DNA from: Arthonia radiata
Taxonomy: Eukaryota; Ascomycota; Arthoniomycetes; Arthoniales; Arthoniaceae
Assembly: GCA_002989075.1 (NCBI GenBank)
Contig: PSQN01000017.1
Span: 1,922,001 to 1,986,000, forward strand
Length of the DNA: 64,000 nt
Reading direction: 5' to 3'
A program made the position numbers and the translations under genes. The notes under the pieces were generated by a model. The model saw only the letters and a program-made list of their open reading frames with translations, was not told the DNA's origin and did not search any database. Within the stretch, counting starts at the first letter, position 1. Every line of letters starts with the position of its first letter. Below are positions 13,901 through 25,615 of the stretch, piece by piece.

Positions 13901-14124
13901 TAAAGCTAGTAAAATAAAGCTAAAATTAGTAGAATTATCTTAAGATATAGTTGTAGGTTATTAGGTATATTAGTATATTACTCGGTATAGTGATAAATAA
14001 CTAGATGTAGTAGTAGTAAATATACTAGATAATATAGTGGATTAATATTAGACATTAAAACATTTCAAGTAGAAAAGATGGTAGATATATACATACTAAA
14101 TTTTAGATTACTAATTTAGATTAC

Positions 14125-14358
14125 TAGGCTTAATTAGAGATTAAGCTTAATAATTCTAGATTAGAAATTAAGCTTACTATGTCCAGATTATAATTAAGAT
14201 TATCAATCTAGAGTATAAATTAAGTTAGTAATTCTAGGCTAGAGATTGAACTTAGTAATTCTAGGCTAGAGATTAAACTTAGTAATTCTAGGCTAGAGAT
14301 TAAACTTAGTAATTCTAGGCTAAAGATTAAACTTAGTAATTCTAGATTAGAAATAGCT
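14125..14358. repeat. 27-bp minisatellite, about 8-9 units
   Basis: Tandem repeat whose best units read AATTCTAGGCTAGAGATTAA then ACTTAGT (27 bp). Four near-identical units lie in 14230-14340. Units to the left are more divergent and of 25-27 bp, and the last unit at the right is also divergent. It sits at the inner edge of the left hAT arm. I see no mirror counterpart at the inner edge of the right arm. Confidence 0.85.
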
Positions 14359-15714
14359 TTTTAATTTTAAACAAAGAATTATGAATATAATATCTAATAC
14401 TTAAGCCTAATTCTAGAAATAATAGTATAAAATCTATATACTTTATTTATACTATCTAAACTACTGAGTAAGATTAAACAAAACTATATTTCTATTAATA
14501 GAATATAAATCAATAAGCTAAAAGCTAATAGTTTTAATAGCATTTAGCTCTTTAAGTAACTTTTATTTATTTTGAAGTCTTAATTAATTATTGTAGCTAT
14601 CTCTATCTAATAATCAGTTGGATATCTAATTTCTATATTTAGCCTAGTAAGACTAATATCCTTATAATTAGAGTTTAGAAGTCAACTAAGATAATAATCT
14701 TCTATCTTTCTAGTAATTCATTAATATTATAAATTACTAGTTAATTAAGTATCTAGATAACTATTAGTAAAATAGATATAATCTAAGTAAAGACTAAATA
14801 ATACCTACCTTTCTAAATAAATCTAAGATACTAGTATCTTATAACATTTAAGAATTTAATTTCTAAGTTTAATAGAATAGTTAAATTAGTTACTAGACTA
14901 GTAGCTCTAGCCTCTTTAAGCGTAGTAATATAAGGATACTTAGCTTTAAGAGTAGAACATATATCAGTATAGTAAAAAACTAGATAATAACTTATTTAGA
15001 GATATTACTAGACTACTAGTAGTCTAGTAGATAGTTTAATAGTAGACTAAACAGGTAAATATATTTAGATACTAATAAGAATAGAAAATTAATTTTAAGA
15101 GAGAAGGAAGAGGCCTAATATAATTATAAACTACTTTAAGATTAACTTAGAATAAGGTTTAAAATTAGCCTAGAATTATTTTAGATTTTAAAGCAGCTTA
15201 CCAATTTTAAGAATCAAAAATATTTAATTATAGTAGAAATTACTACTTATATCTATTTATAATAGTAGTAAGACTAATATTTCTCTAATTACTAATCTAT
15301 TCTAATTATAAAGTAACTCTTATTAGTAAGTAAGTTCTTAACTTTAAAGTTAAGATAATTTTAGTAGCTAAAGCTTAGTAAAGATTTTTATTAGATAAAG
15401 TTAAATTTTTTTATCTATATCTATTTTTAGCTAGTCCCTATATAGAAAGAATAGCTTATACTAAATTATTTTTAGAGTCTAGATTAGATTTAGATTTGTA
15501 AGTAGCCTATACTTATTTAGTAATCTTATTTTTATTCTTACTAATACTTATTTATAACATAGTATTAGTAATTTATTAGTAATCTAATTAGTTATCTATA
15601 AGTATTCTACTTAGTAATCTAATTTATATTCTATCTATATATTAGGCTATTCTAAGCTCTTTAAGAATTTTTTTTTTCATTTTAATATAGTTCTAAATTT
15701 TAATTCCTATCTAT
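14359..15714. other. Spacer at the centre of the inverted repeat, unassigned
   Basis: About 1.36 kb between the minisatellite and the right hAT arm. It is extremely AT-rich, with hardly any CpG, and has no frame of useful length and no recognisable domain. The two halves do not mirror each other at length. One local feature is a 24-bp perfect palindrome at 15006-15029. It may be a third decayed element or host DNA that separated two transposon insertions. Confidence 0.4.
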
Positions 15715-18700
15715 ATCTAAATCTAAATTATTAATCTAAAACTTAGAATATATATATCTACTATTCTTTCTACTTAAATTATTTTAGTATTTAATATTAA
15801 TCTACTATATTATCTAGTATACTACTACTACTATACCTATCTAGTTGTTTACTACTATATCTAGTAATCTACTACTATATCTTAAAAAAATCCTACTAGC
15901 TCTAGGTTTATTCTACTAGGCTCTAAATTTAAATTCTTTATATTCTAAAAAATCATTTTAAAAAGATACTATAGCCTCCTTTTATAACTATAGAAGTAAT
16001 TTAAATATTTAAAATTTAGTATCTATTATCTAAAACTAGTACTAACAAGCCTTATGTAAAATCTATATACTAGCTTAGTATAGAACTAGTACTAGAAATT
16101 TTAAAATAATACTATTCTAATTATTCTAGAGATAAAGAAGAAAAGACTATAAAAATAATAGAAGATACTAGAACTAAAGCTTTAGAAGATCTAGAAGTTA
16201 AGTTTATATCTAGTACTAATTCTAATATAAATAATATACTATTTAATTCTTACTAGAAAACTCTAATACTAGTAAAAGACCTATAAGAGACTTATTTTTT
16301 TAACCTAGCTTTATCAAAAATAGATATTAAAAAGCCTTTAATATAGAAACTAGCTATAAAGAGAACATTATTTAATTTATAATTAAAAATAATCTTTCTT
16401 TAAGAGTACTAAAAATTACCGGTTCAGTAAAGCTATAAGTTAGACTTTTTTCATCTATTTAGTTTTGTTCTACTTTTCTAGTAATTTACTACTAGTACTA
16501 AGTTCTATAATATATTTTATTATTCTATTAGCTAATTTATTTAAACTAACTAATATAGAAGATTACTAATTATTAGCCCCTATATTATTTCAAAGGATCA
16601 AAAATTAACTTATAACTACTATAGAAATCTAGTTTAACTAAAACTAGAATAATATAAAACTGAAAATAGTTTATTTAGTTTTACTTGAGATACCTAGACC
16701 TTTAGTAATTTTATTAACTATTTAGAAATTACTATATACTATATTAACAGTACTTTTACTATAAGAATTACTATCTTAGGCCTACTACTACTAAATTAGA
16801 TATATAAAGGTAATTATCTTTATAGTATACTAATAAAAATACTAAAAGACTTTAAAACAGAGTCTTCTATATTTAAATAAGCTAGTATATTTATATTCTA
16901 TAAATATAAAAATATATAACTAACTAGAATCTAGTATTGCTAGAAATAATACTAAGAATATAAATAAACTTTTAAAACTTTATTAAAAGTCTAGCTAGTT
17001 AAAGGTAAGTAATATTTAACTAGTTAATATTAAATAATTAGTACATATTATAAGCTTAGTAGTTTAGAATTTTTTTATAAACGCTAGCTATAGAGTTTAA
17101 TATATATAAGTTACTAGAAACTTAATTAGATATAATAGATATAGTAAAAACAATTATACTACTATAATAAACTAAACTATTATAAATTTAGAAGCTGCTT
17201 ATATTACTAATTATAAGCTATTACTAGCTAGAGTTTAAAAATTAATTAATAAAATTTAATATAGTTTATAACTAAGATAGAACTTAAAAAAATAAGCTAA
17301 AAATTTAGATATAAGTAAGTCTATCTTATATCTAAATAATAAAACTAGATGGAATTTTACTATTGAAATACTATCTAATTCTTTATTAATTTATAAAGCT
17401 TTATAAGAAAGCTAATTACTAAAGATATTAGCTTATAACTTTACTATATTAGTACTATAGAATTTAATATTCTAGCTAATATAGGATAAATACTTAAAAT
17501 GTTTAAAAAAAAATTATAAAGCTATAAGCTAGTAGCTATTCTATCTTATATTATAGTCTACTATACTATATCAAATCTATAAAAGAGCTAAAAGATAAGA
17601 AAATAACAATAATAATTTTATTATTAAAATACTATTAGAATCTAGATTAAAAAAGCTGAGAAAATATTAAATTATTAATTTGAAAAAATAAACTACTATT
17701 TATAATAATACTAAATTTTATATATAACTCTAAAAAACTTTATATATCTAGATTATAAAGATAATAAGATAAAAGTTATTAAAAATAAGTTTATTACTAA
17801 ATATAATAGGTAGGTTACTATATATATCTAATTTAGATTTAAAAACTAATTATATATTTAGTATAAAGATCTTTCTAATTAGATCTAGTAATTATATTAT
17901 TAGATTTAATAGAATAGTAGATACTACTAGTATTTACTAGATCTAATCTAGATGATCTTAGTAGTAACAATAATATATATAAGAATAAAGAAAATAATAT
18001 TAATAATATTGAGTATATTGATTATTTTTAAAGCTCTAAGGTACTAAAATTAGTAAGTTGATATAAGTTAATCTAGATTCTAGATCTAATACTAATTATA
18101 ATATAGAACAATCTTCTAGAATACTAGCAACTGAATAATATTAAATATTCTATTCTAGCCTACTTAGTATTGATATATCTAGCTATATTAGCTACTTTAG
18201 CTTCTATAAGATCTAAATTCTTCTAGAGCGTAGATACAGTTACTAAAAAAAGAGATTAAATAGCTAAGAATAGTATAAGTATTATACTATGTTTAATAAA
18301 ACTAGGTTCGTTATTTAGATAAGAACAATAATACTATAAATCTAGCTAAAAAGACGAATAGCTTAATCTCATCATAATAGCTCTAAGCTAGTTTATAATC
18401 TATCCACTAGCCTACTTAAGCCTAGTTCTAATTAAAAAGATAATCTAGAAGAAGATCTAGAAGAACAAAGTCTAGAAGATTATTTAACTATATTAGTTTC
18501 CAGTCCTAATCTAGACAACAATAGTAGTAAAAATAACTTAGCTACTAGAACTAGATATTCTACTAGATCTAGTAAATCTAGATCTAGATCTACTAGTCTA
18601 GGTTTAGGTACTATAGAAGATACTACTAATGATTACTAAATTTAATCTTCTATAGATAAGCTAAGTTAATTTTATCCTACTAGATAATATAGCTAGAATT

Positions 18701-19045
18701 ATCTAAATTATCTAAATAAACTTAACTTTTTTCTAAATTTTAGTTTAGTAGTATATATTAGGTAGCTCAGAATACTAGAATAAATATAAGATACTTAATC
18801 AAAGCTCAAATTTAAATCTTTAGATTTGTTCTAGTATATAAGTTTTAAATATTAAGCTCTAGAACTTTTAGTACTAGTATAAAGTTTAATATAGTATCTA
18901 AATATAATGTAAAATTATTCTAATTATAGAAAATATAATCTAGATCGATCCTAATCCAAACTAGAACTGAACCAATATATTAGCCCTATATATATATTCA
19001 AAACTAAACTAAACCAAATTATATTAATCTAGATCAATCTAGATT
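15715..19045 (+). mobile_element. hAT DNA transposon remnant, right arm
   Basis: Plus-strand hAT-like element, reading away from the centre of the inverted repeat. It contains the transposase remnant 16030-18640 and about 400 bp of 3' sequence. At its outer end it abuts the family A fragment A0 near 19046 with no sign of A0 sequence on the other side of the repeat, so A0 lost its 5' part or the junction is a rearrangement. Terminal inverted repeats could not be fixed. Confidence 0.6.
16030..18640 (+). pseudogene. hAT-family transposase remnant (right arm)
   Basis: hAT transposases cut and paste DNA using an RNase H-like catalytic domain and dimerise through a conserved C-terminal domain. Two landmarks are seen. 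At 17341-17370 the plus strand reads KTRWNFTIEI, the R-W-N-x-T block of the hAT catalytic region; at 17647-17667 a LKKLRKY segment follows at the usual spacing. From about 18120 to 18310 short runs resemble the C-terminal dimerisation domain, including ATLASIRSKFF followed by SVDTVTKKRD, which matches the usual small-residue/S-x-x-x-x-x-F-S then K/R-R pattern. A serine/arginine-rich tail (TRYSTRSSKSRSRS) lies near 18560. A zinc-finger-like N-terminal part with cysteines may lie near 16900-17000. Stops are frequent in all frames; nearly every CpG and CpA has gone. The family call is by eye; I am fairly confident of hAT but not of a subfamily. Confidence 0.6.
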
Positions 19046-21042
19046 AGTAGAACTTATTTAGTATACTACTTATACTAAAAAGAATAAAAAAAGATATTAC
19101 TCTATATATAGATATGCTTTAAAAAATATATAATAAAATATATTATTAACTTAGCTATAGCTACTATAGCTGATATAAAAAAGTTTTTTATATTAATATA
19201 AAGTTTAATATAAAAACTTAAGAACTTTTTAAGCTTTTTATAGAAAAAAAAACTAAGTTACTAAATAGTAAAATATGAAATCTAAGTTAGACTATAGTTT
19301 ACTATATATATTTATTTTCATAAATTAAGATAAAGCTAATTAAATAAGATCTTTTAAAAAATCTACTTAAAGATATAAATAAGCTTTTAAAGAAAGTTTA
19401 GTATAGTATAGAATTTCTATACTCCTACTAATATAAACTAAGATTACTTAGATAGTAGATTAAGAATAAACTATAGTAGTTATAATATTTAAATAACTGT
19501 ATAAATACTAAGCTATAAATAAAATAGCATATATTAAAAATAAGATAACTTACTAGTTTGACTAAGAGATACTAGCTCTACTACATAGAGATAACTAGAG
19601 TTAATATATAGTAAAGTATATGTTATATACTTTATATATAATAAGAAGAGATACTATACTATAGAGAATACTATATTCTAAACTAGTATATATTTAGTAC
19701 TAGTAAAATTAAAGAATAATAGATTTTAAGAGTAAGTTTTATATATCTAAAGCTTAGAGCTATTAATTAATAGTAAGAATAAATTAAAGTCTTAGTATAG
19801 CTAGATAGGTTACTATAAGAGATTCTTATACTTATAAATTCTAGTATAGATATTAACCTTATTAATTACTATATTATACTTAAATAAGAATAGTAAAAGT
19901 TATATAAAGTAGAGCTTCTATATATTAAGTTTTTTAATAAAAACAAGCTATAGCTCTATAGTATATATAATATAAATATAACTATAAAAGATATATATAA
20001 ACAGAAATAGTATTACTAACTCTATCTATATTTAGCTAACTTTATAAAATATAGTCTTATCTTATAATATTAATAGCTTAAGTAAGTTAAGCTTTAAATT
20101 AGCTAAATAATAAAGATAATTACTTAGAAAAACTTTTCTTTATCTAAAAAATAGATAATCAGAGCTAAATTTTGTAAAATTATTAGTAAAGATATAATTC
20201 TAGTATATTTATAAAGAGAAAGTAGTACTATTTTATAATTCTATAAATAGAAGTAAATAAATACAATAAGTATTAAATATTAGTTTACTACTAGATTAGA
20301 CTTTAGATAGTAAGTTTAAGAAAGTAGAAAAGTATCTAAGATAAGCTTTCTTTTTAGTATACTAAATATGAAAATATCTTTTTTAAAAAACTATTATATA
20401 AGCTTATACTACTTAGTAAGTATACTTATAAAATTAAGCTTAAAAATAGTATAAAACTTCTATATAAGCTAATCTATTCTATATCATAAAATAAGCTAAA
20501 AATACTTTAAGATTATCTAAATACTATAATTGGAAAAAAATACAACTCTCTACTAGTTTAGTAAATACTTTAGTTTAGTTTATATTTAAGATAAATAAAG
20601 TATTAAAACTATATATAAACTACTATAAATTAAATAATATAACTATAAAGAGTTACTATATATTACTACTAGTCTCTAAGATTCTTAATTATTTATAAAG
20701 CTTAAAGATATTTATAAAGCTTAACCTTTAAGATACCTATTACTATATCTATATCTATAAAAAAATAAAAAAACAGTATTTTATATCTAATATAAGTACT
20801 ATAAGTACTTAGTAATATCTTTTAAGCTAGTAAATATTTCTACTATATTTTAGATATATATTTATAGAGCTATAGATAATCTTATTAATACTCTATGTAC
20901 TACCTATATAAATAATATATTAAATTTTTTTTAAAGATAAGAAAAGCTATAAAAGCTATATTAAAGAAGTTCTATAAAGGCTCTCTCTATAAATAGAGTT
21001 TATTTATAAAGCTATTTAAGTACTAATTTTATACTACTAAGG
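19046..21042 (+). mobile_element. Family A chromovirus fragment A0, left part (oldest host of the nest)
   Basis: Heavily decayed plus-strand copy of family A covering late gag, protease and RT, equivalent to about 26262-28283 of A1. It lacks the LTR and first part of gag, being cut off where the hAT right arm ends. At its right end B1 is inserted with TSD TAAGG (21038-21042 and 63941-63945), and A0 continues at 63946. The frame is broken many times, more than in any other family A copy here, which fits its place as the outermost element. Confidence 0.85.
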
Positions 21043-21492
21043 TGTTACGATCTTACTACATTAGGCTAGTATAGAGCTAAGCGCAGTCAGCCTTATTAAA
21101 GCATTATACAGTATACCCGATGACTCCGATATAGCGACGTCGGTAATATCGCTATATCGCAATAAAATTCCGATCACGCGACAAAGAGATTGTCGGGACC
21201 GTCGAATACAGGGAAACATACCTTTATATCTTAGACTATATAGTTAGACTGATGGCCGACCTTAAGATAAACTTTAGTCTGTTAACTTAATATCTGAATA
21301 CAAGTTTCTTGACTATATTCAAGTAACGTATTTTACCTTCTGTCTACTTTAATTAAGCCTCTCTTACCTTTTATAATCTATCTTGTCTCTTCTACCTTTT
21401 AGTCTCTAGCACACAAAACACTCCTTACTAAGGTTAATAAGTATACAAGGTAAGTAAGCCTTAGTTCGGTCCTTCTAGCGACCGGCATTATA
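21043..21492 (+). repeat. 5' LTR of B1 (450 bp)
   Basis: Begins TGTTACGATC and ends in accggcattata. The 3' two thirds (from about 21205) match the E1 LTR; the first roughly 160 bp do not. Paired with 63491-63940, which has the same length. Confidence 0.9.
21127..21159. promoter_or_regulatory. Hairpin-forming inverted repeat in B1 U3
   Basis: CGATATAGCGA at 21127-21137 and its exact reverse complement TCGCTATATCG at 21149-21159, separated by 11 bp. The 3' LTR has a decayed version near 63570-63605. It lies in the upstream part of the LTR, where an LTR promoter or its control sites would be expected. A role as a protein-binding site or RNA hairpin is inference only. Confidence 0.35.
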
Positions 21493-24400
21493 CTTTAATA
21501 GACTCGCTATAAAAGTAGAGAAAGCAGATTAATTATATTTACTACTTCGGTACTTAATAGCCGCGACGCTGTAAACAGGCTAGCTTGCAAAATAGCCGCT
21601 ACAGGTAAGATATTGAACGTTAACACTAAGATAGATAAAAGCTTCTTTAATAAACGTTTTGAACTTACTTTATTTCTAATACGCTTAGCTATATATTTTA
21701 AGACTTATAATAATTAGTTTTCGAATAACAGTACTATAGTTTTGTTTACCGCATTCTATATAGATAGCAAGACATATAAATAGTTTAACTTTTATCTTAA
21801 AGACTATCTTTATAAAGTATCTAATAAACGATAAGAGAAGACCGACGAACTCTTCTCTAGCTTTACTACGTTTTAGTAAAAGCTCTGACAGATGTATAGG
21901 AATATCGATTTCGGACGTACTGCTATACGTAAACTTAAGACACTCCGCTAAATAGAACCAGCTAGCCGATACGCCGCTAAGTTTCTATAATATACTAACT
22001 AAACTAAATAGAATAAAGGACCTCTAGTCGACGCCTTTTATAAAAGATTAAAGAACTATATTAAGGAAATCATCTATATCCGTAGAGAGAAGTTTACCGA
22101 ACTAAAAAAGTTTATAGAACGAGCCAAGGAAATCGACGACAGCAACTTTAAACGACAGTTAAAAAAGAAAGGAGCTAACTTAGATAAGTTTATCTAAACT
22201 TAAAGTAAGTACAACTTACAACAAGACCGGGGTAATCTAATAGAATTAAGCTTTACGAAGCTCCGTAGAAAACTAAATAACTAGAAACAAGAACACAGAA
22301 TAAAGAATAAGCTATACTTGTATTGCGAAAAACTAGAGTATTAAGTTAAAGAATGTCGTTCCAAAAAACAACAGTTTAACAGTACTGGCAGAAATAGACA
22401 CAACAATCGATCTCGGAAACCTCGTTTTCCGCGACAATAGTTTAATATAACTACTTAGATACCGGCGAATAAGAATTAGAACAAAGCAAAAAACCTACTG
22501 GCAACTTTTATAGATCGTTGAGACTTGTACTTAAAGATTAGCTAGGATTGTTACAACCCTACCGAATCTACTAAGGAAGAAAAAAAGAATCCTAACTTAT
22601 TCGAGTTGTACGCAAACTAAGATACAGATAATAAGTTATAGGATAAAACAAAAGAACGACAAAGGAAATAGAAACAATAAAGTCTATAGAACTGAAACAA
22701 TATTAACTGTATTATTCTAAGGCAACAGATATAAAATACCGTTACACTACACAAAAAACTATTCTAGACTGCGTGCTACAATAACGATTGTACGATCCAC
22801 AAATCTAACAAATTAGAATTAGAATAGTAGCCGAAGAAACTAACATCTCTAAAACAAGGTTCGACACAAGAACTAGGCCTTATCTGAGGACAATCTAGAT
22901 TACCTTATCTAAAAACTTAAGAGGAATTTAAGGAAGAACAGACCGTAGAAACTAAGTAAGATAGTAACTATAATGCGTTATAGGCAAGACAACGACTCGA
23001 AGACAAAAATATAGATTCTAATGGTACAGAATTCTTGCTCGAGAACGATACTAACTAAAAAGAACAAACCTTAATTCGTTAGGAAGGAATAATATAGAGA
23101 CTTTGTTAGTTAGCCTTCTACAATAAGAAGTTAAACGCTAATAGAGACATTAATAATATTCTAGAATATATTTATTTACGTCTACAATAACTAATAAACT
23201 ACCTTATTAGAGGTTTAGAATTATATAGTCAATACCAATATCTTTGACTAACAATATATAACCTATAAATACGACAGGTTTTAACTAGCGATAGTTGTAT
23301 AATTAAGACAAAGATTGTAAACAATAAATTAGACGTTATAATAAAGGTAGTACTAAAACACCTTATATAGAAACTCTTATAACAAATTAACCGACAATAG
23401 GTTTCGATATCTAAAATACTTTAGAACGTATACGATTAATAGGGAAAAGACTAGACTAACTGCTTTAAGGATAGTAGTACCGGCCCGTTTAACGGTTAGA
23501 CCCTCTAAGAGCTTAGCTCTATACGAGCTCGGCTTCTTATAGAATATACCTACACACTCGGACAACAATAAACTATAGAAACATTAAAATTATAATCGAT
23601 TTAGGCGTAATAGGTAACTTTATCTTAATACGCTATGTTAAGGAGTATTAAATATAAATATAAAAGAAGAAATTACTTTATATACTGTTTAGATTTTAAG
23701 GGGCAGAGGAAAGAGTCGACTACAAGACTTTGCCAATAGGTATAATAATTAGAGACTATTAGAAAGAAATTACTTATAATATTATAGATATTAACCAGTA
23801 CTATGCTATACTAAGTATACCTTAGTTATAACAATATAACTTAAAAGTAGATTAAAGAACTAAGAAACTCCTCTTTACTAGATATAAGTACTCTAAATAA
23901 GAGTCGTTCTATAGAATAAATACTCTATAAGCTATCTTTAGTAGTAAAAATAAGAAGTATAATAAAGAACTTACGCGGATTAGTACTACTATACTTTAAT
24001 ACTTAGATATTTTATAAGAGAAGTTTAATGTAGTATCTTGTCTATAGCTAACTATACGTAAGTATAAATAAGAGACAACTGTACGCTAACGATTCTATAC
24101 GACAACAAGTACTTAGTTAATTACTAAGATACTCGAGAAATATAATTAATTCTAATATCTGTTTAAGGAAGCTAAGCCGAACTTAGCTCTTTTAGAATAC
24201 AAACCGTAGAATTATACAATATCTTTATAAGAAGGCAAGACGCTAATATTTAGTTTAATATACTCTCTATTAGAAGTAGAAAATTAAGCACTCTGCGACT
24301 ATCTTAACAAAAATCTTAAGAAAAGATTTATTTAGAAATTAATATTACTAGCCAGATACCTGATACTCTTTATACTAAAGAAGAATAGTAAACTTCGACT

Positions 24401-25280
24401 CTACGTAGATTATAGACAATTAAACAGAGTAACTATTAAAAACCAATACCCTTTACTACGCATCGACGAAATAACAGACTAATTATATAACGTATAATAG
24501 TTTACTAAGTTTAATCTATAAAGAGCCTATAACTTAATCTGTATAAAGAAAGATAAAGAATAGAAAACGGCCTTCTATACTAGATACAGACTTTTTAAGT
24601 ATTGCGTTATATCTTTTAGGCTAATAAACGCACTAGCATTATTTTAAAAACTAATTAACAATATATTTAGTAATTACCTAGATATATTTATAACTACTTA
24701 TTTAAACGATATGCTAGTATACAGCCGTATACTAGAAAAATATAAAAAATATATTAAGAAGGTATTAGAAAGATTAGCGCGTACCGATTTATAAATTAAT
24801 ATCGAGAAAACCTAGTTTTATCAATAATTTGTCGAATTTCTTAGATTTATAATTACCGAGCACGGTCTCTAAATAGAAGATTTAAAGATTTAATCTGTTC
24901 TAACTTAGCCTATACTAAAGAATATAAAATAATTGCAACAGTTTCTTAGTTTTATTAACTACTATAGACAACAGATATCTAACTTTAGCCGAATTACAGT
25001 ACCGCTGTCTCAGCAAATAAAACAATCGATAGAATTCTCTTAGACGCAAAAGAAACAATTAGTATTTAAAGAACTTAAGAAAGCTTTTAAGATTAAGTCC
25101 GTACTAGCAATACTTAACCCTAACCTACCGATTATTATAAAAATAGACGCGTTAGACTATACAATTAGAGTATATATAAGTTAAAATAACAAAGAAAGAA
25201 AGCTTAGACCAGTAGCTTTCTACTCAAAAAAAATATTATCTATAGAACAGAACTATAATATTTACAATAAAGAGCTCTTA
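21493..25280 (+). pseudogene. B1 gag-pol fossil, first part
   Basis: Gag from about 21530; zinc-knuckle region at about 22315-22360; protease near 23585-23650, recognised by an I-I-I-D-L-G block; RT about 24270-24900; RNase H from about 25120 to the A1 insertion at 25281. The order and spacing match E1. The open minus-strand frame 23377-23568 is an antisense shadow with an exact counterpart in E1 (51333-51524). Many breaks. Confidence 0.8.
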
Positions 25281-25476
25281 TGTAATGTATAAACGTCTCG
25301 ATAGCAAATTAAGACGAAATATTGTCTATTTGGGAAGACTGCGATTCTAGAAGAATATCTTCCGTCCAGTAAACGCATCCCTTTCTTTTCTCCTCAATAA
25401 TTAGCTTAAACACTAGTAGAGCCTATTTAGGCCCTTTTTGCTATCTAACTGCTTTCTGCCCTACACCCAGATTATA
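25281..25476 (+). repeat. 5' LTR of A1 (196 bp)
   Basis: TGTAATG start, GATTATA end (TG...CA ends after RIP). The leader 25477-25615 starts with a conserved block containing GGCGGCCGGCAGTTAG (25504-25519) shared with A2 and A3. I see no convincing tRNA primer site next to the LTR; a self-priming mechanism is possible but not shown. Confidence 0.9.
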
Positions 25477-25615
25477 TTCTAATTATTTTAAACCTACAAG
25501 GGAGGCGGCCGGCAGTTAGATATCTTATTAACGTTGCTTAAAGGTTAATCCTCTATAACTAAGTATAGCCGAGACTCTATATACACGTTAAAATAAATAA
25601 TATTAAAATTAATTA

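Larger units (their letters stand above)
10395..14124 (-). mobile_element. hAT DNA transposon remnant, left arm
   Basis: Minus-strand copy of the hAT-like element seen more clearly in the right arm, interrupted by the solo LTR at 10662-11170. Its transposase reads leftward, away from the centre. Terminal inverted repeats and an 8-bp TSD, expected for hAT, could not be defined because the ends are too decayed. CpG is almost absent over kilobases. Confidence 0.6.
10395..19045. repeat. Giant inverted repeat, two head-to-head hAT copies
   Basis: The left arm (10395-14124, which includes a 509-bp solo LTR) is the reverse complement of the right arm (15715-19045). Matching landmarks: 10440-10480 with 18950-19010; 11430-11470 with 18430-18500; 11640-11740 with 18120-18210; 12500-12560 with 17310-17370; 13600-13680 with 16130-16230; 14000-14070 with 15790-15870. 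Arms of about 3.2-3.3 kb (solo LTR excluded) surround a centre of about 1.6 kb near 14920. The arms have diverged, so this is not a recent palindrome. Edges are good to a few tens of bases. Confidence 0.8.

Noticed and set aside
14125-14358. CRISPR-like array
   Set aside because: The units are directly tandem without spacers and the genome is fungal; this is a minisatellite.
15006-15029. 24-bp perfect palindrome
   Set aside because: The region is built almost entirely of CTA/TAG words, so palindromes of this size are expected often by chance.
9974-21042. Centromeric satellite block
   Set aside because: AT-rich and repeat-filled like many fungal centromeres, but no long satellite array is present, and the sequence alone cannot separate a centromere from other RIP-affected heterochromatin.
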